From: Planctomycetota bacterium | GTDB lineage: Bacteria > Planctomycetota > B15-G4 > SIAN01 | Assembly: GCA_028289345.1 (NCBI GenBank) | Contig: JANQQL010000020.1 | Span: 62,001 to 126,000 of the forward strand | Length of the DNA: 64,000 bases | Direction of reading: 5' to 3' | Shown here: positions 42,436-51,608 of the stretch, piece after piece | How the letters are laid out: each line of letters starts with the position of its first letter | Numbering within the stretch: position 1 is the first letter of the stretch | Program-made: the position numbers and the translations under genes | The notes under the pieces: generated by a model | Database searches by the model: none | Seen by the model: only the letters and a program-made list of their open reading frames with translations | What the model was told of the DNA's origin: nothing

Positions 42436-44350
42436 TGGTCAGCTTTAGCACCGTGTTCTTAATGCCATCCGGGGACAAGCCAAGCTCGGCCAGAAGTTCG
42501 TCACGCTTGCCGTGCTCGATGAAACGATCGGGAACCCCCAAGGGGAACACCCGCGCGGTGGTGGACTCGAATCGAGCGGCCCATTCCAACACGCCACTGC
42601 CGAACCCCCCTGCCAGAGCCCCCTCCTCGATGGGAAGGACCAACCGGAACTTGGTCATCAGACGGCGCAGCAGTCGATCGTCCAGCGGACGAGCGAACCG
42701 GGCATTGACAACCAGGCAATCGACGCCTTCCTGCTCCAGCTTTTCGGCGGCCTTCAAAGCAACGTCCGCCATGGCGCCATAGGCCAGCAGCGCGACGTCG
42801 GCTCCTTCGCGGAGGATCTCAGCGCGTCCCGTTTCAATGCGCTGCACCGCACGAGTCGGAGCGGCCGTGGAAGCCTTGGGATAGCGGATCGCAACCGGAC
42901 CGCGCTGGTTCAACGCAAAGCGGAACATCTCCTGCAATTCGGCCCCATCCCGCGGCGCCATCAGGGTGATGCCAGGGATGGTTCGCAGACTGGAGATGTC
43001 GAACAACCCGTGATGGGTGGCGCCGTCTTCGCCCGCGAGTCCGCCGTGAGAGAGCATCATGATCAACGGGTTGCGCTGCAGGGCAACCTCCTGGAACACC
43101 TGGTCGTAGCCGCGCTGGAGGAAGGTGGCGTAGACCACGAACACCGGCTTGCGACCCGCCAAAGTCAGACCGGATCCAAAGGCCACGGCATGCTGCTCGG
43201 CGATCCCGACATTGAAGAACCGATCCGGGAACTTGTCCCGGAACGGAACCAGTCCGGCGCCGTCCGGCATCCCGGCAGTGATCGTCACAATCTCCGGGCT
43301 TTTTTCGGCCTCTTCAACCACCACTTCGGAGAAGCACTTGGCGTAGTCGTACTTCTTCGCAACCGACTTCTTGGTCGTCGTCGCTGGCGGGGGCGAGACC
43401 TTCTCGACCACGCACTTGTCATTGTCGAGGAACAGCTTCTGGCCCGGCTTCGCGCCATGCATGGCAAGCGGGTCGGATTCACAACCCTGCACGCCCTTCC
43501 CCTTCACCGTGTTCACATGAAGGACCTTGACGCCCGGCTGTTCCTTGACGGTCTTCAGCACGTCGAGCAGCCCGGCCAGATCATGGCCGTCGTACACGCC
43601 GAAGTAGCGGAAACCGAGTTCTTCAAACATGGTCTCCGGAACCAGCGCGTGCTTGACCTGCTCGACCAGCTGGTGAAGTCCCTTGTCCACTTTCTCGCCG
43701 ATCACCGGGATGTTCTTGATCATGCCCTCCATGCGGTGGACACCTTCGAGCGCTCCGGTGTAAAGCTTGGACATGCGCACTTTGGAAAGGGTGCGAGCGA
43801 AAGCTCCGGTGGTCTTGCCGATGGATTGTTCGTTGGCATTCAAGATGACCAGCAGGTTCTGGTTGGTGTGTCCCGCCGCGTTCAGAGCTTCGAACGAGAT
43901 GCCGGAAACGATGCTGGCATCCCCCACCACAACCACCGTGTGCCGGTCGCCGCCCGCGAGTAACTCTCCTTGACAGGCGCCGAGCCCCATGGAGATCGCC
44001 GTCCCCGCGTGACCACTGGTCATCTGATCGAACTCGGACTCGTCGATGTTCGGAAAGCCACTGATTCCATGGCGGGTCCGCAGGGTGTGGAACTGATCGA
44101 AGCGCCCGGTGAGCAGCTTGTGGGGATAGCACTGATGACCGGTGTCGAGGAACAACCGGTCACGGCCGAAGTCGTACAGATAGTGCAGCGCAATCGTCAA
44201 CTCGACCACGCCCATCCCCGAACCCAGATGCCCGCCGTTTGCGAGCACGGTCTGGAGGATCTTCTCTCGGATCTCTTGGGCGAGAGTCGGAAGCTTCTCC
44301 GGGTTGATCTTCTTCAGGTCGGCCGGGGATCGGATGTTCTCGAGGTACAT
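42404..44350 (-). CDS. dxs: 1-deoxy-D-xylulose-5-phosphate synthase
   Basis: Thiamine diphosphate enzyme joining pyruvate and glyceraldehyde 3-phosphate, the first step of the MEP isoprenoid pathway. The 648 residues show GHLGSGMGVVELTIALHY, DTGHQCYPHKLLTGR, HAGTAISMGLG and a C-terminal transketolase half (GIAEQHAVAFGSGL, HHGLFDISSLRTIPG). The ThDP motif reads GDASIVSGISFEALN..NANEQSI, so the usual GDGA is GDAS. It directly follows the polyprenyl synthase gene with a 1-bp gap. Confidence 0.96.
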   Translation of the reverse strand: MYLENIRSPADLKKINPEKLPTLAQEIREKILQTVLANGGHLGSGMGVVELTIALHYLYDFGRDRLFLDTGHQCYPHKLLTGRFDQFHTLRTRHGISGFPNIDESEFDQMTSGHAGTAISMGLGACQGELLAGGDRHTVVVVGDASIVSGISFEALNAAGHTNQNLLVILNANEQSIGKTTGAFARTLSKVRMSKLYTGALEGVHRMEGMIKNIPVIGEKVDKGLHQLVEQVKHALVPETMFEELGFRYFGVYDGHDLAGLLDVLKTVKEQPGVKVLHVNTVKGKGVQGCESDPLAMHGAKPGQKLFLDNDKCVVEKVSPPPATTTKKSVAKKYDYAKCFSEVVVEEAEKSPEIVTITAGMPDGAGLVPFRDKFPDRFFNVGIAEQHAVAFGSGLTLAGRKPVFVVYATFLQRGYDQVFQEVALQRNPLIMMLSHGGLAGEDGATHHGLFDISSLRTIPGITLMAPRDGAELQEMFRFALNQRGPVAIRYPKASTAAPTRAVQRIETGRAEILREGADVALLAYGAMADVALKAAEKLEQEGVDCLVVNARFARPLDDRLLRRLMTKFRLVLPIEEGALAGGFGSGVLEWAARFESTTARVFPLGVPDRFIEHGKRDELLAELGLSPDGIKNTVLKLTSESSHLRTAP

Positions 44351-44351
44351 G

Positions 44352-45251
44352 TCAGGCCACTCGTTCTTTCAGTTTCTGCGCAAACCGCTGCAGATCCGTC
44401 GGTTCTGGAAACGAGGCCGCGGAGTCCTGGGCACTGCGAGTGAGTTCGCTCACCCGTTCCCGGGCCGCTTCCTCGCCCACGACCGCGGGATAGGTCAATT
44501 TACACCGCGCATCATCCTTGCCGACCGGTTTCCCCGTCACTTCGGGAGAACCGGATCGACCCAGGAGGTCATCCACGATCTGGAACGCCATGCCGAGATC
44601 CGAGCCGAATCGGTCTGCCGCCCCGAGGGGCGCTCCCACGACCCCCGCGGCCACCGCTCCCGCTCGAACGGACACGCGAATCAATTCGGCGGTCTTGTGC
44701 TCGTGGATCCAACGAACTTCGGTTTCTCCGCCGCCGCTGTTCTCCCCTTGGAGGTCGGCGACCTGGCCCCCCACCATGCCTGCCATTCCGGCGGCCATGG
44801 CAATTTCCGCGGTCAGCGGCGCGGCAAAGGTCGCAGGAGAGTGTCGGGCAACCAACTCGAGGGCCCGAGTCAACAGCGCATCGCCGGCAAGAATCGCCAA
44901 CGCCTCGCCGTACACCTTGTGGCAGGTCGGGCGACCGCGTCGCAAATCGTCGTCGTCCATGGCCGGGAGATCGTCGTGAACAAGGGAGTAGCAGTGGATC
45001 AGCTCGAGGGCGACCGCGGCGGGCAACACCGCTTGGTCTTCGCCGCCGTGAGCACGGCAGGACATCACGGCCAGAACCGGACGCAGCCGCTTCCCTCCGG
45101 GAAAGCACGCATACTCCATCGCTTCGCGAAGGCTGGTCGGCACATGGTCATGCCCCACGAAGAGCAGGCGACGCATCTCCGCTTCGACCAACTCGCGCAG
45201 TTCGTCGAGGACCGTCTCCAAGGAACGGCTCAAGCGCGGCGCCCCCTTCAT
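44352..45251 (-). CDS. ispA: Polyprenyl diphosphate synthase (farnesyl/geranylgeranyl type)
   Basis: Short-chain trans-prenyltransferase of 299 residues. The first Asp-rich motif is complete (HDDLPAMDDDDLRRGRPT). The second reads DDLLG rather than DDxxD. GGKRLRPVL and HKTAELIRVSV are further family signatures. The start ATG at 45251 (MKGAPRLSR) leaves a 19-bp gap to rny; a frame extension upstream would overlap rny and is not favoured. It supplies longer prenyl chains from the products of the Dxs pathway. Confidence 0.92.
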   Translation of the reverse strand: MKGAPRLSRSLETVLDELRELVEAEMRRLLFVGHDHVPTSLREAMEYACFPGGKRLRPVLAVMSCRAHGGEDQAVLPAAVALELIHCYSLVHDDLPAMDDDDLRRGRPTCHKVYGEALAILAGDALLTRALELVARHSPATFAAPLTAEIAMAAGMAGMVGGQVADLQGENSGGGETEVRWIHEHKTAELIRVSVRAGAVAAGVVGAPLGAADRFGSDLGMAFQIVDDLLGRSGSPEVTGKPVGKDDARCKLTYPAVVGEEAARERVSELTRSAQDSAASFPEPTDLQRFAQKLKERVA

Positions 45252-45270
45252 GCTCGCGGAATCGAACCGA

Positions 45271-46827
45271 TCATCGCGCCACCTCAGTGACCCGACGCTC
45301 ACGAACCAGCGTGACTCGAATCTCTCCCGGGTACGTCAGCTCGTCTTCGATCTTCTTGGCGATGTCCCGTGCGGTGAGCAAGGCCCGATCGTCACTCATT
45401 TTGTCCGGGTCGACCAGGACTCGAATTTCGCGACCCGCTTGGACCGCGTAGGCCGAAACGACTCCGTCGAAGTCCGTGGCGGTTTTCTCCAGTTTTTCGA
45501 GTCTTTCGATGTAGCGCTCGATGGTGTCTCGACGAGCACCGGGCCGCGCCGCCGAAATCGCATCCCCCACTTGGGTGAGCACGGCGTACACCGACTCGTA
45601 CGGCATGTCCTCGTGGTGCGCACCGATGGCGTTCCAAATGCGTCGCGGCTCGTCGAAGCGGCGGGCTTGCTCTGCTCCGATCACGGCATGGCTGCCGTCT
45701 AGCTCGTGGGTCAACGCTTTGCCGATGTCGTGCAACAGTCCGCAACGTTTGCCGATCATCGGGTCGAGTTTCAACTCGGCCGCCATGGACGACATGATGT
45801 GCGCGACTTCGATGGAGTGCTGCAGGACGTTTTGGCCGTAGGACGTTCGGTACTTGAGCCGGCCCACCAGGTACTGAACCTGAGGGTGGACGCGGCCCAG
45901 CTGGAGTTCCTGACAGGTCTTGCGCCCGGTCTGGCGAATGTCCTCGTCGATTTCCTTGCGATGCTGCTCGACCAGCTCCTCCACACGGGCGGGATGCACT
46001 CGACCGTCTTGAATGAGCTGGCTCAGGGCCTTGCGGGCGATTTCCCGCCGGACCGCATCGAAGCAGGAAATGACGATCACTCCGGGAGTGTCGTCGACAA
46101 TCACGTCGACACCCGTTGCCTTCTCAATCGCCCGGATGTTTCGGCCTTCACGGCCGATGATGCGGCCCTTCATGTCGTCGGACGGGAGGTCGATGACGCT
46201 GGTGACCGCCTCGGAGGTGTAGCGGACGGCGCAACGCTGAATGGCCGTGCCAACCACCCGCTGGGCGATCTCTTCCGCGCGTTCTTTCCGCGACTCTTCC
46301 TGCCGTTCGACAAACTTGGCGAGGTCCCCCTCACACTCTTCCTCGAAGCGACGCATGACGATGTCCCGCGCCTCGCCCTCGGAAAGCTGGGAGATCTGCA
46401 GGAGCTTCTCACGCTCTTCATCAAGCGCCTTGTCCAGCTTCTCCTGAGTGCGATCGATCTTCTGGGTCTTGGCTTCGAGCTTGGCCTTCTGGTCGTCGAG
46501 ATTGCGCTCTTTGTTACTCAGCTTGTCTTGCTGGCGATCAAGCTCACCCTCACGCTTTTCGAGACGCCGCTCGACTTTGCGCTGCTCGTGCTTGTGCTCT
46601 TGGCGCTCGTGATCCAGCTCTTTTTTGAACCGTCGACGCTCGTCCTGAAGTTCTTTCCGAGACTTCTCTTTCAAGTCATCGGCATTGGCTCGGGCTTTCT
46701 CGACGATCGTCTGAGCGTCTGTTTGAGCTTCGGCCAATTGCTTCTTTTGAAGATTCTCGCGGATCAACCAAGCGGCGGCGCCGCCGACCGCCAGACCCCC
46801 GAGAATCGAGAGGAGGATTTCCACCAT
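45271..46827 (-). CDS. rny: Ribonuclease Y
   Basis: Membrane-bound endoribonuclease that starts mRNA decay. From the ATG at 46827 the 518 residues comprise one N-terminal helix (about 3-22), a very long charged coiled coil (25-200), a KH domain (DMKGRIIGREGRNIRAIE) and an HD domain (LQHSIEVAHIM then GLLHDIGKALTHE). AGGGAGGA is ideally placed. Upstream is a 531-bp gene-free gap, so rny probably starts the rny-ispA-dxs-nadK transcript. Confidence 0.97.
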   Translation of the reverse strand: MVEILLSILGGLAVGGAAAWLIRENLQKKQLAEAQTDAQTIVEKARANADDLKEKSRKELQDERRRFKKELDHERQEHKHEQRKVERRLEKREGELDRQQDKLSNKERNLDDQKAKLEAKTQKIDRTQEKLDKALDEEREKLLQISQLSEGEARDIVMRRFEEECEGDLAKFVERQEESRKERAEEIAQRVVGTAIQRCAVRYTSEAVTSVIDLPSDDMKGRIIGREGRNIRAIEKATGVDVIVDDTPGVIVISCFDAVRREIARKALSQLIQDGRVHPARVEELVEQHRKEIDEDIRQTGRKTCQELQLGRVHPQVQYLVGRLKYRTSYGQNVLQHSIEVAHIMSSMAAELKLDPMIGKRCGLLHDIGKALTHELDGSHAVIGAEQARRFDEPRRIWNAIGAHHEDMPYESVYAVLTQVGDAISAARPGARRDTIERYIERLEKLEKTATDFDGVVSAYAVQAGREIRVLVDPDKMSDDRALLTARDIAKKIEDELTYPGEIRVTLVRERRVTEVAR

Positions 46828-47358
46828 CGTCCTCCCTTTCCGAACCCTCTCGTGGAGGCGTTCAATCTTGGAAAGGGACTCTCCTGGATCCGAACCCAGC
46901 GAAGACACCCCGATTCCGCGGCGGCAAAGGCGAAACGAAACGATGGCTCCCGGCGAGCGCCGAGGCTCCGCTTCTCGTTTGCCCCTCCGCCGAACTCACC
47001 TCCGAGCTTTGCCAAAGGTGTGGACCTGCGAAAGCATCCAATCGGGGTTGACCGCGACTGCGTTCATGAACTCGAAACCGGACCGTGTTCCGCAAAGGAA
47101 CCAAACCAGCAACGAGAGGACGACCCAAAAGAATCAATCTATGTACGCAAAAGGTCCGCCACCGGACCCTCTGTTGTCAGTTTCGGTGTGTTGAACTTTC
47201 CGCGCGCTGCGACCGGTTTCCCAGCCTGCGAAAAATTGCCCGCGTCCAAGGCGAACGTTTGGCGACCTCTCGTCACCAGCAATCTTCCCCAGAGTGCGGA
47301 ACACACCCAGGCATGTTAAGACATTTACCCACAAGGAAGAAGGGGCAGCGGGCTCGCT
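46828..47358. other. 531-bp gene-free gap upstream of rny
   Basis: No family-like open frame on either strand. On the minus strand a terminator-like hairpin lies at 47149-47168. Before it, at about 47238-47293, ATTGC and GCAAT arms enclose a 7-bp inner hairpin (TGGTGAC-GAGAG-GTCGCCA) and are followed by a run of five T. The rest should hold the rny promoter and 5' leader. A small RNA cannot be excluded. Confidence 0.5.
47149..47168 (-). terminator. Rho-independent terminator-like hairpin
   Basis: In the minus-strand transcript GGTCCG pairs with CGGACC around a GTGG loop and is followed by TTTT. It lies about 190 nt after the end of the gene at 47359-48741 and would end that upstream transcript before rny. 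Confidence 0.6.
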
Positions 47359-48741
47359 TCAATCCGTGGTTTCCGCAAGCTCCCGGACGCACGGCAAGGA
47401 CCGCCAGGCCCGGGGATGGATGTTGCGGATGGTGTGGCGGTAGACGCCTCGAAAGAAGGGGCGCCGCGCTCCGTTGACCTCGAGCTCTCCTCCCTCGCAG
47501 CACAGTTCGACTCGTGCCGCCTCGGCGTCCAGCTCCCACCAGGCCAGGTCGGCATGGACCCGGCGCTGACGGTTGCCATCCAGGGGCACATCGAGCTCGA
47601 TGACGGCGTTCTTCATCTGGTTGCCGATCTGCGCTTCGACTTCTCGCACTCGGATCGCCGACTTCTCTATTTCCTGCAAAACGGCGTTGAAGCGATGGGT
47701 CAGCCCCCCACCCAGAGCGACGAACTCGAGGGAGGCAGTCGCAAGGGGATTGTCGTCGAACACCTCTGGCAAGGGATCACGCAGCGAGTCCGGCTGCAGG
47801 ATGCCCGGGATCTCGATCGTGAGCCGGTCCTGGGGGTAGTCGACCCGCATGCCGGACAAGGTGCCGCGAGCCCCGTCCAACACCAAGGAGGCCCGCCGGT
47901 GCTCATCCATCCGCAGGCTCAACCGATCCGCGGCCACTGTCCCATGGGGCGCGCCATCCACCTTGCGCTTGGCGAGCAGCACGTCGCGGATTTCGTTGTC
48001 GCCCGGGCCGGCTTCCGCCTCGAGGAAGCTGTATTCGTAGACCCCCCCGTCGCTCAGGAGGTGGTTGAGGGCGCTCCGAACTTCCGCGGACGGAAACGGC
48101 TCGGAAATGGGAAGGGGGGGCATGTTCGACGCCGGCTCGCCAACCAATGATTCGCTGAGTCGCTCGGGAAGATCCGCCTCGGAGTCCTGCCCTGGCGCCC
48201 TGTCCTCGGAGCCCAGCTCCGCCACGCGACCATCGTCCGAGATCTGCGGCTCTTGCTCAATTCCTGGCGACAGCTCTTCGTTGTCGACCGAACGGAGGTC
48301 GGCAGATTCGATCTTGGGCAATTCCGCGACTTTCCCGACAGGGTCCTCGGAGGATCCATCCCCTTCCGCCCCGTACCACAGCTCGCGAAGTTCTCGCTCC
48401 GGATCAGCACTCGAGATTTGCGCTGGCTCCTCCGGTGCCGGCGAAGACGCGCTGGTCGAGTCCCCTTCGGCCTGCCAAAGCCCTTCGGAGTCCCATGCCC
48501 GGCGCTGGGCCTCCAGGCTGTCGACCTTGGCGGTCAGCGCGTTGACCTCGGCTTGCAGGGCTGCCCAGTCGGCACGCTCCCCCGCCCCTTGGGTCGCCGG
48601 TCGACGGTCCAAGATCAGAAACAAGCAACATCCCAAGACGCCCAACATCAACAGCAGTTGCAACACGCTGCGGCGTCTTTCGCGGGCGATGATCTCGAGC
48701 CACGAGTTCCCGGGGTCAGAGGGCAAGTCGGGCGCAGTCAT
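47359..48741 (-). CDS. Membrane-anchored protein of unknown function with coiled coil
   Basis: Not recognised. 460 residues: a cytoplasmic N-terminus of about 25 residues, one membrane helix (VLQLLLMLGVLGCCLFLIL) and a short coiled coil (DWAALQAEVNALTAKVDSLE). A long acidic, proline-poor disordered segment (about 90-215) and a C-terminal beta-rich domain with few cysteines follow. The layout suggests an envelope protein with a scaffold-like stalk. Its start overlaps the stop of the DUF2062 gene by 4 nt, so the two are coupled. Confidence 0.7.
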   Translation of the reverse strand: MTAPDLPSDPGNSWLEIIARERRRSVLQLLLMLGVLGCCLFLILDRRPATQGAGERADWAALQAEVNALTAKVDSLEAQRRAWDSEGLWQAEGDSTSASSPAPEEPAQISSADPERELRELWYGAEGDGSSEDPVGKVAELPKIESADLRSVDNEELSPGIEQEPQISDDGRVAELGSEDRAPGQDSEADLPERLSESLVGEPASNMPPLPISEPFPSAEVRSALNHLLSDGGVYEYSFLEAEAGPGDNEIRDVLLAKRKVDGAPHGTVAADRLSLRMDEHRRASLVLDGARGTLSGMRVDYPQDRLTIEIPGILQPDSLRDPLPEVFDDNPLATASLEFVALGGGLTHRFNAVLQEIEKSAIRVREVEAQIGNQMKNAVIELDVPLDGNRQRRVHADLAWWELDAEAARVELCCEGGELEVNGARRPFFRGVYRHTIRNIHPRAWRSLPCVRELAETTD

Positions 48742-49970
48742 GAAGAACGGGAATCACCCGGATCGGAAGCGGTCGAGGAGACCTCGTCGACGGGTTCGAC
48801 GAATTCTTCGAACCGATCTCGCCGCGGCTCCTCTTGGAAGGAGAGAAACCGGACCGCGTCCATGTGCCCTGCCGTGAGAGCCACGACTCTCCCAGGCAAC
48901 TCCACTTCGATGGATTCGAACTCTTCCAAGCTTTCCCCCGCAGGCATGACACAAAGCAAGCGCAACATTTGGCCACCGGAGAGAGCCGGTAACTCGCCCA
49001 CTCCCAATAACGAGGCCAACATCTCGTGCTCTTGCTCGGGAAGCGAGAACTCGGACGGTCTTCGCGACCGAATCCTTCCCGAAGAAGTGCTCCCGATGAC
49101 GGGGATTCCGTCGCGCCCCAGGGACAGCGCCTGCGGATCACCGCTTCCAGAGAAGCGGTAGAAGGTCAGCGCCAAGAACCGATGGGTCTCGCCAGCGCCC
49201 AGAAGCTCCTTGAAGCGCAGGTGGGTGAATCGATTGCGTTGGGCCGAAGGGTGGTAGGGAGAGAGGACCAGTAGCACGTCACCCGGAAGGCTGGCCGACC
49301 ACACGGTGAGCACCCCATCGGCCTCGGACTCCACCGGAACCCCTGGCTCCGACAAGGGGCCGTTGCCGTCCTTGCAGGCGGTCGCCCCGGCCAACAGGAT
49401 CCCGCTCAGCATCGCGACCACCTGACGGGACGCTCGCTGGCCGGACTCGGTCGGTCGCTGTTCGTCCGGGGGGGCCGCGTCGGGCTCGAGCTCTGTGCCG
49501 CTGGATCGGCGGGATCGGTAGGAGCGAATCCACCAAAGCGCCAGGGGATACGCGAGAGATCCGAGGAGGACTGCCGGGGGAAACGATCCGGCAATCAGGG
49601 GCAGGGCAACGGTGTCCGACAATTCGCGCAGTCCCTCCAGGTACCCCATCTGCGTCACCGTGGTCCACAAGGACCCGAACTCGTTGTAGGACGTCACCGC
49701 GGGACGGTCCAGAAGCCAGGTGCCGAGCAAGTACTCACTGTAGTACAGCGGAAGCACGGTGAACGGATTGGAAATCCAAACCAGAGCCAGGGCCACCACT
49801 CGATTGGCACCACACAGCGTGGCGATCAACCAGGCGATTGGCATCTGAATGCCGACCGTCGGAGTCAGGGCGACTCCGACGCCGATGGCCACGCCCCCTG
49901 CCACCGCAGGGGCCGAGTCATGGGCCGAAAGGACCGGACGGATCAGTTTGCGGAAAAGCGCCGCGAACAC
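48738..49970 (-). CDS. DUF2062 membrane protein fused to a lipoprotein-like C-terminal half
   Basis: 410 residues. The first 155 are a DUF2062 domain (GGVAIGVGVALTPTVGIQMP, WISNPFTVLPLYY) with several membrane helices. After a charged linker (about 160-180) comes a second hydrophobic stretch, RQVVAMLSGILLAGATACKDG, that looks like a lipoprotein signal ending at a cysteine, followed by a beta-rich soluble half. The frame is continuous, but an internal ATG at 49412 starts near the second signal. Either a true fusion or two genes merged by loss of a stop; the downstream gene is coupled by a 4-nt overlap. Confidence 0.75.
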   Translation of the reverse strand: MFAALFRKLIRPVLSAHDSAPAVAGGVAIGVGVALTPTVGIQMPIAWLIATLCGANRVVALALVWISNPFTVLPLYYSEYLLGTWLLDRPAVTSYNEFGSLWTTVTQMGYLEGLRELSDTVALPLIAGSFPPAVLLGSLAYPLALWWIRSYRSRRSSGTELEPDAAPPDEQRPTESGQRASRQVVAMLSGILLAGATACKDGNGPLSEPGVPVESEADGVLTVWSASLPGDVLLVLSPYHPSAQRNRFTHLRFKELLGAGETHRFLALTFYRFSGSGDPQALSLGRDGIPVIGSTSSGRIRSRRPSEFSLPEQEHEMLASLLGVGELPALSGGQMLRLLCVMPAGESLEEFESIEVELPGRVVALTAGHMDAVRFLSFQEEPRRDRFEEFVEPVDEVSSTASDPGDSRSS

Positions 49971-49989
49971 GGGATCGAACGTTCTCGGG

Positions 49990-50754
49990 TCAGCCCTGGG
50001 ACGGCGATTCCCACTTCTTCTTCTTGTTGTCGTTGTACCAGGTCTGCCACGCGGGGGCTTCTTCCAGATCCTGGCCAGTCAGCTCTCGCAACGCAAACTG
50101 CATGGAAGACTCCACTGCGTTCAGTTGGTCCTGGAAACGAGGGTCGTTGCGATTGGCCTGGGCGCGGGAGTAGTACGTGGCGTAGTTCTTGACCAGCTGC
50201 TCGACAATCTGCTTCCGCACTTTCTCCTCTTTCTCGACGAAGTGCTTGCCGAGCGCCTCCGCGGTGGATGCCACCACGGCAGGCTCCTTGTAGACCAGGT
50301 AAGAAATCACGGTCTTCAGGCTCTTGTCATTCTTGTGAGCCACCACCGCATTGATGGCCGTCCCGAGAACTTCCGGGCGCCCCTTGACGTTCTTGTGTTT
50401 GAGGGCCTTGATCGCGGCCTTCTCGCCCTGCTCTCCCATTCCGACCAGGGAGTTCAGCGCGGCGTTGTAAAGCTTGTTGTCACCCTCGTCGCGGCGCTGG
50501 CCGAGGCACTTTTCCGCGGCCTTCACGGCGTTCTTCTGGTCCCCCTTCTCGAACTCGGAGAACTTGTCCGAGAGCATTTCCAAGACCCCGATGGCGAACT
50601 CATCGTTCTTCTTCTTGAGGAAGTCCCCCAGGCTGTCCACCAGCTCTTTGGCGCTCAGGTTCTCCTGACCGACCGCGGGAGAAAACGTCGTGGCGGTGAG
50701 GAAAGTGGCGAAGACGAAGCTCATCGGCGCCGTGATCATCCGGAAACTACTCAT
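49990..50754 (-). CDS. Secreted HEAT-repeat-like protein
   Basis: 254 residues with a signal peptide (about 1-29, ending TFSPAVGQ). The rest is all-helical with HEAT-like repeats (for example LYNAALNSLVGMGEQGEKAAIKAL and VLGTAINAVVAHKNDKSLKTVI) and a Lys-rich C-terminus. Proteins of this kind are frequent in Planctomycetota and serve as protein-binding scaffolds in the periplasm; no partner is known. It lies 19 bp upstream of the DUF2062 gene. Confidence 0.75.
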   Translation of the reverse strand: MSSFRMITAPMSFVFATFLTATTFSPAVGQENLSAKELVDSLGDFLKKKNDEFAIGVLEMLSDKFSEFEKGDQKNAVKAAEKCLGQRRDEGDNKLYNAALNSLVGMGEQGEKAAIKALKHKNVKGRPEVLGTAINAVVAHKNDKSLKTVISYLVYKEPAVVASTAEALGKHFVEKEEKVRKQIVEQLVKNYATYYSRAQANRNDPRFQDQLNAVESSMQFALRELTGQDLEEAPAWQTWYNDNKKKKWESPSQG

Positions 50755-50776
50755 GGGTCCACTGGCCTTTCTGTTC

Positions 50777-51553
50777 TCACTGCGATGGTTCGGGGAAGGA
50801 CCGAAGCGCCCTATTGTCGCACCCGGGCCCGGGCGAGTCCACGGGACCTCGAAAACGCTCCCGGGTCAATGCCGCACGCAGCAACGAGTACCCAGAATCG
50901 CCGGGGTCGGCCGAAAAGCGACGGCCGTGAAACTCATCGACCCAAGTGACGTCCAGACCGCTGCCGCTGAGAAACATGGCTTGCGCGTGGTCCAAGATCC
51001 CGACCGGCAACGGCTCGACGTCAATCTCGAGCCCCTGCCGATGGGCAACCTCGAGGACCTGATCGCGAACGACACCGGGAACCAATCCCGCCTCCTCCGG
51101 AGGGGTCTTCCAACGACCTTGCACCTGAACGAAAACATTGCTGCGCGTGCCTTCGAGCAGTCCTTCCTGCGCGGTCCACACCAGCGTTTCGTCGAACTCC
51201 CCCATGCTCAATTTGCGGACCCACCCACGATCGGCCAACTTCCAGCCTCGCACTTCCACCGCTTCTCGCCGTGGCTCGCGAGCAAGCCCGACTCGAACGG
51301 GTGAATTCAAAGGCCGCAGCGCGCGCCTCGACACTTCCTCAGGAAATTGGTCGGCTTGGGACCAGACCAGACGCAGGAGTTCATCGGAACCGCGGCCGGC
51401 CTCGGGCAAACCGGCCATCAGTGACTCGAGATTCGGCGGCGGGGTTGGGAAGAGTGCTTGCCACGTTCGATCCAAACGCCGCTGGTGCCAAGGCAACGCG
51501 ATCGGTCGACCCGCCTGGCAACGAATGGTCTCGAGGATACGATCCGCGGACAT
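50777..51553 (-). CDS. Class IV PLP-dependent aminotransferase-like (aminodeoxychorismate lyase or branched-chain type)
   Basis: 258 residues from the ATG at 51553. Fold-type IV signatures are ILETIRCQAGRPIALPWHQRRL, the DETLVWTAQEGLLEGTRSNVFV block and GLVPGVVRDQVLEVA, which bind the cofactor phosphate. The catalytic lysine region is short: only about nine residues separate the candidate lysine (VRKLSMGEFDE) from the conserved DE, against about 22 in E. coli PabC. Activity is therefore uncertain. It is divergent from the Xer gene, with start codons close together. Confidence 0.78.
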   Translation of the reverse strand: MSADRILETIRCQAGRPIALPWHQRRLDRTWQALFPTPPPNLESLMAGLPEAGRGSDELLRLVWSQADQFPEEVSRRALRPLNSPVRVGLAREPRREAVEVRGWKLADRGWVRKLSMGEFDETLVWTAQEGLLEGTRSNVFVQVQGRWKTPPEEAGLVPGVVRDQVLEVAHRQGLEIDVEPLPVGILDHAQAMFLSGSGLDVTWVDEFHGRRFSADPGDSGYSLLRAALTRERFRGPVDSPGPGCDNRALRSFPEPSQ

Positions 51554-51608
51554 GGCCTCCTCCGGCGTTTCGTTGACGGCATCGGGCCCGGTCCCTACCG
51601 TCGGTGGA

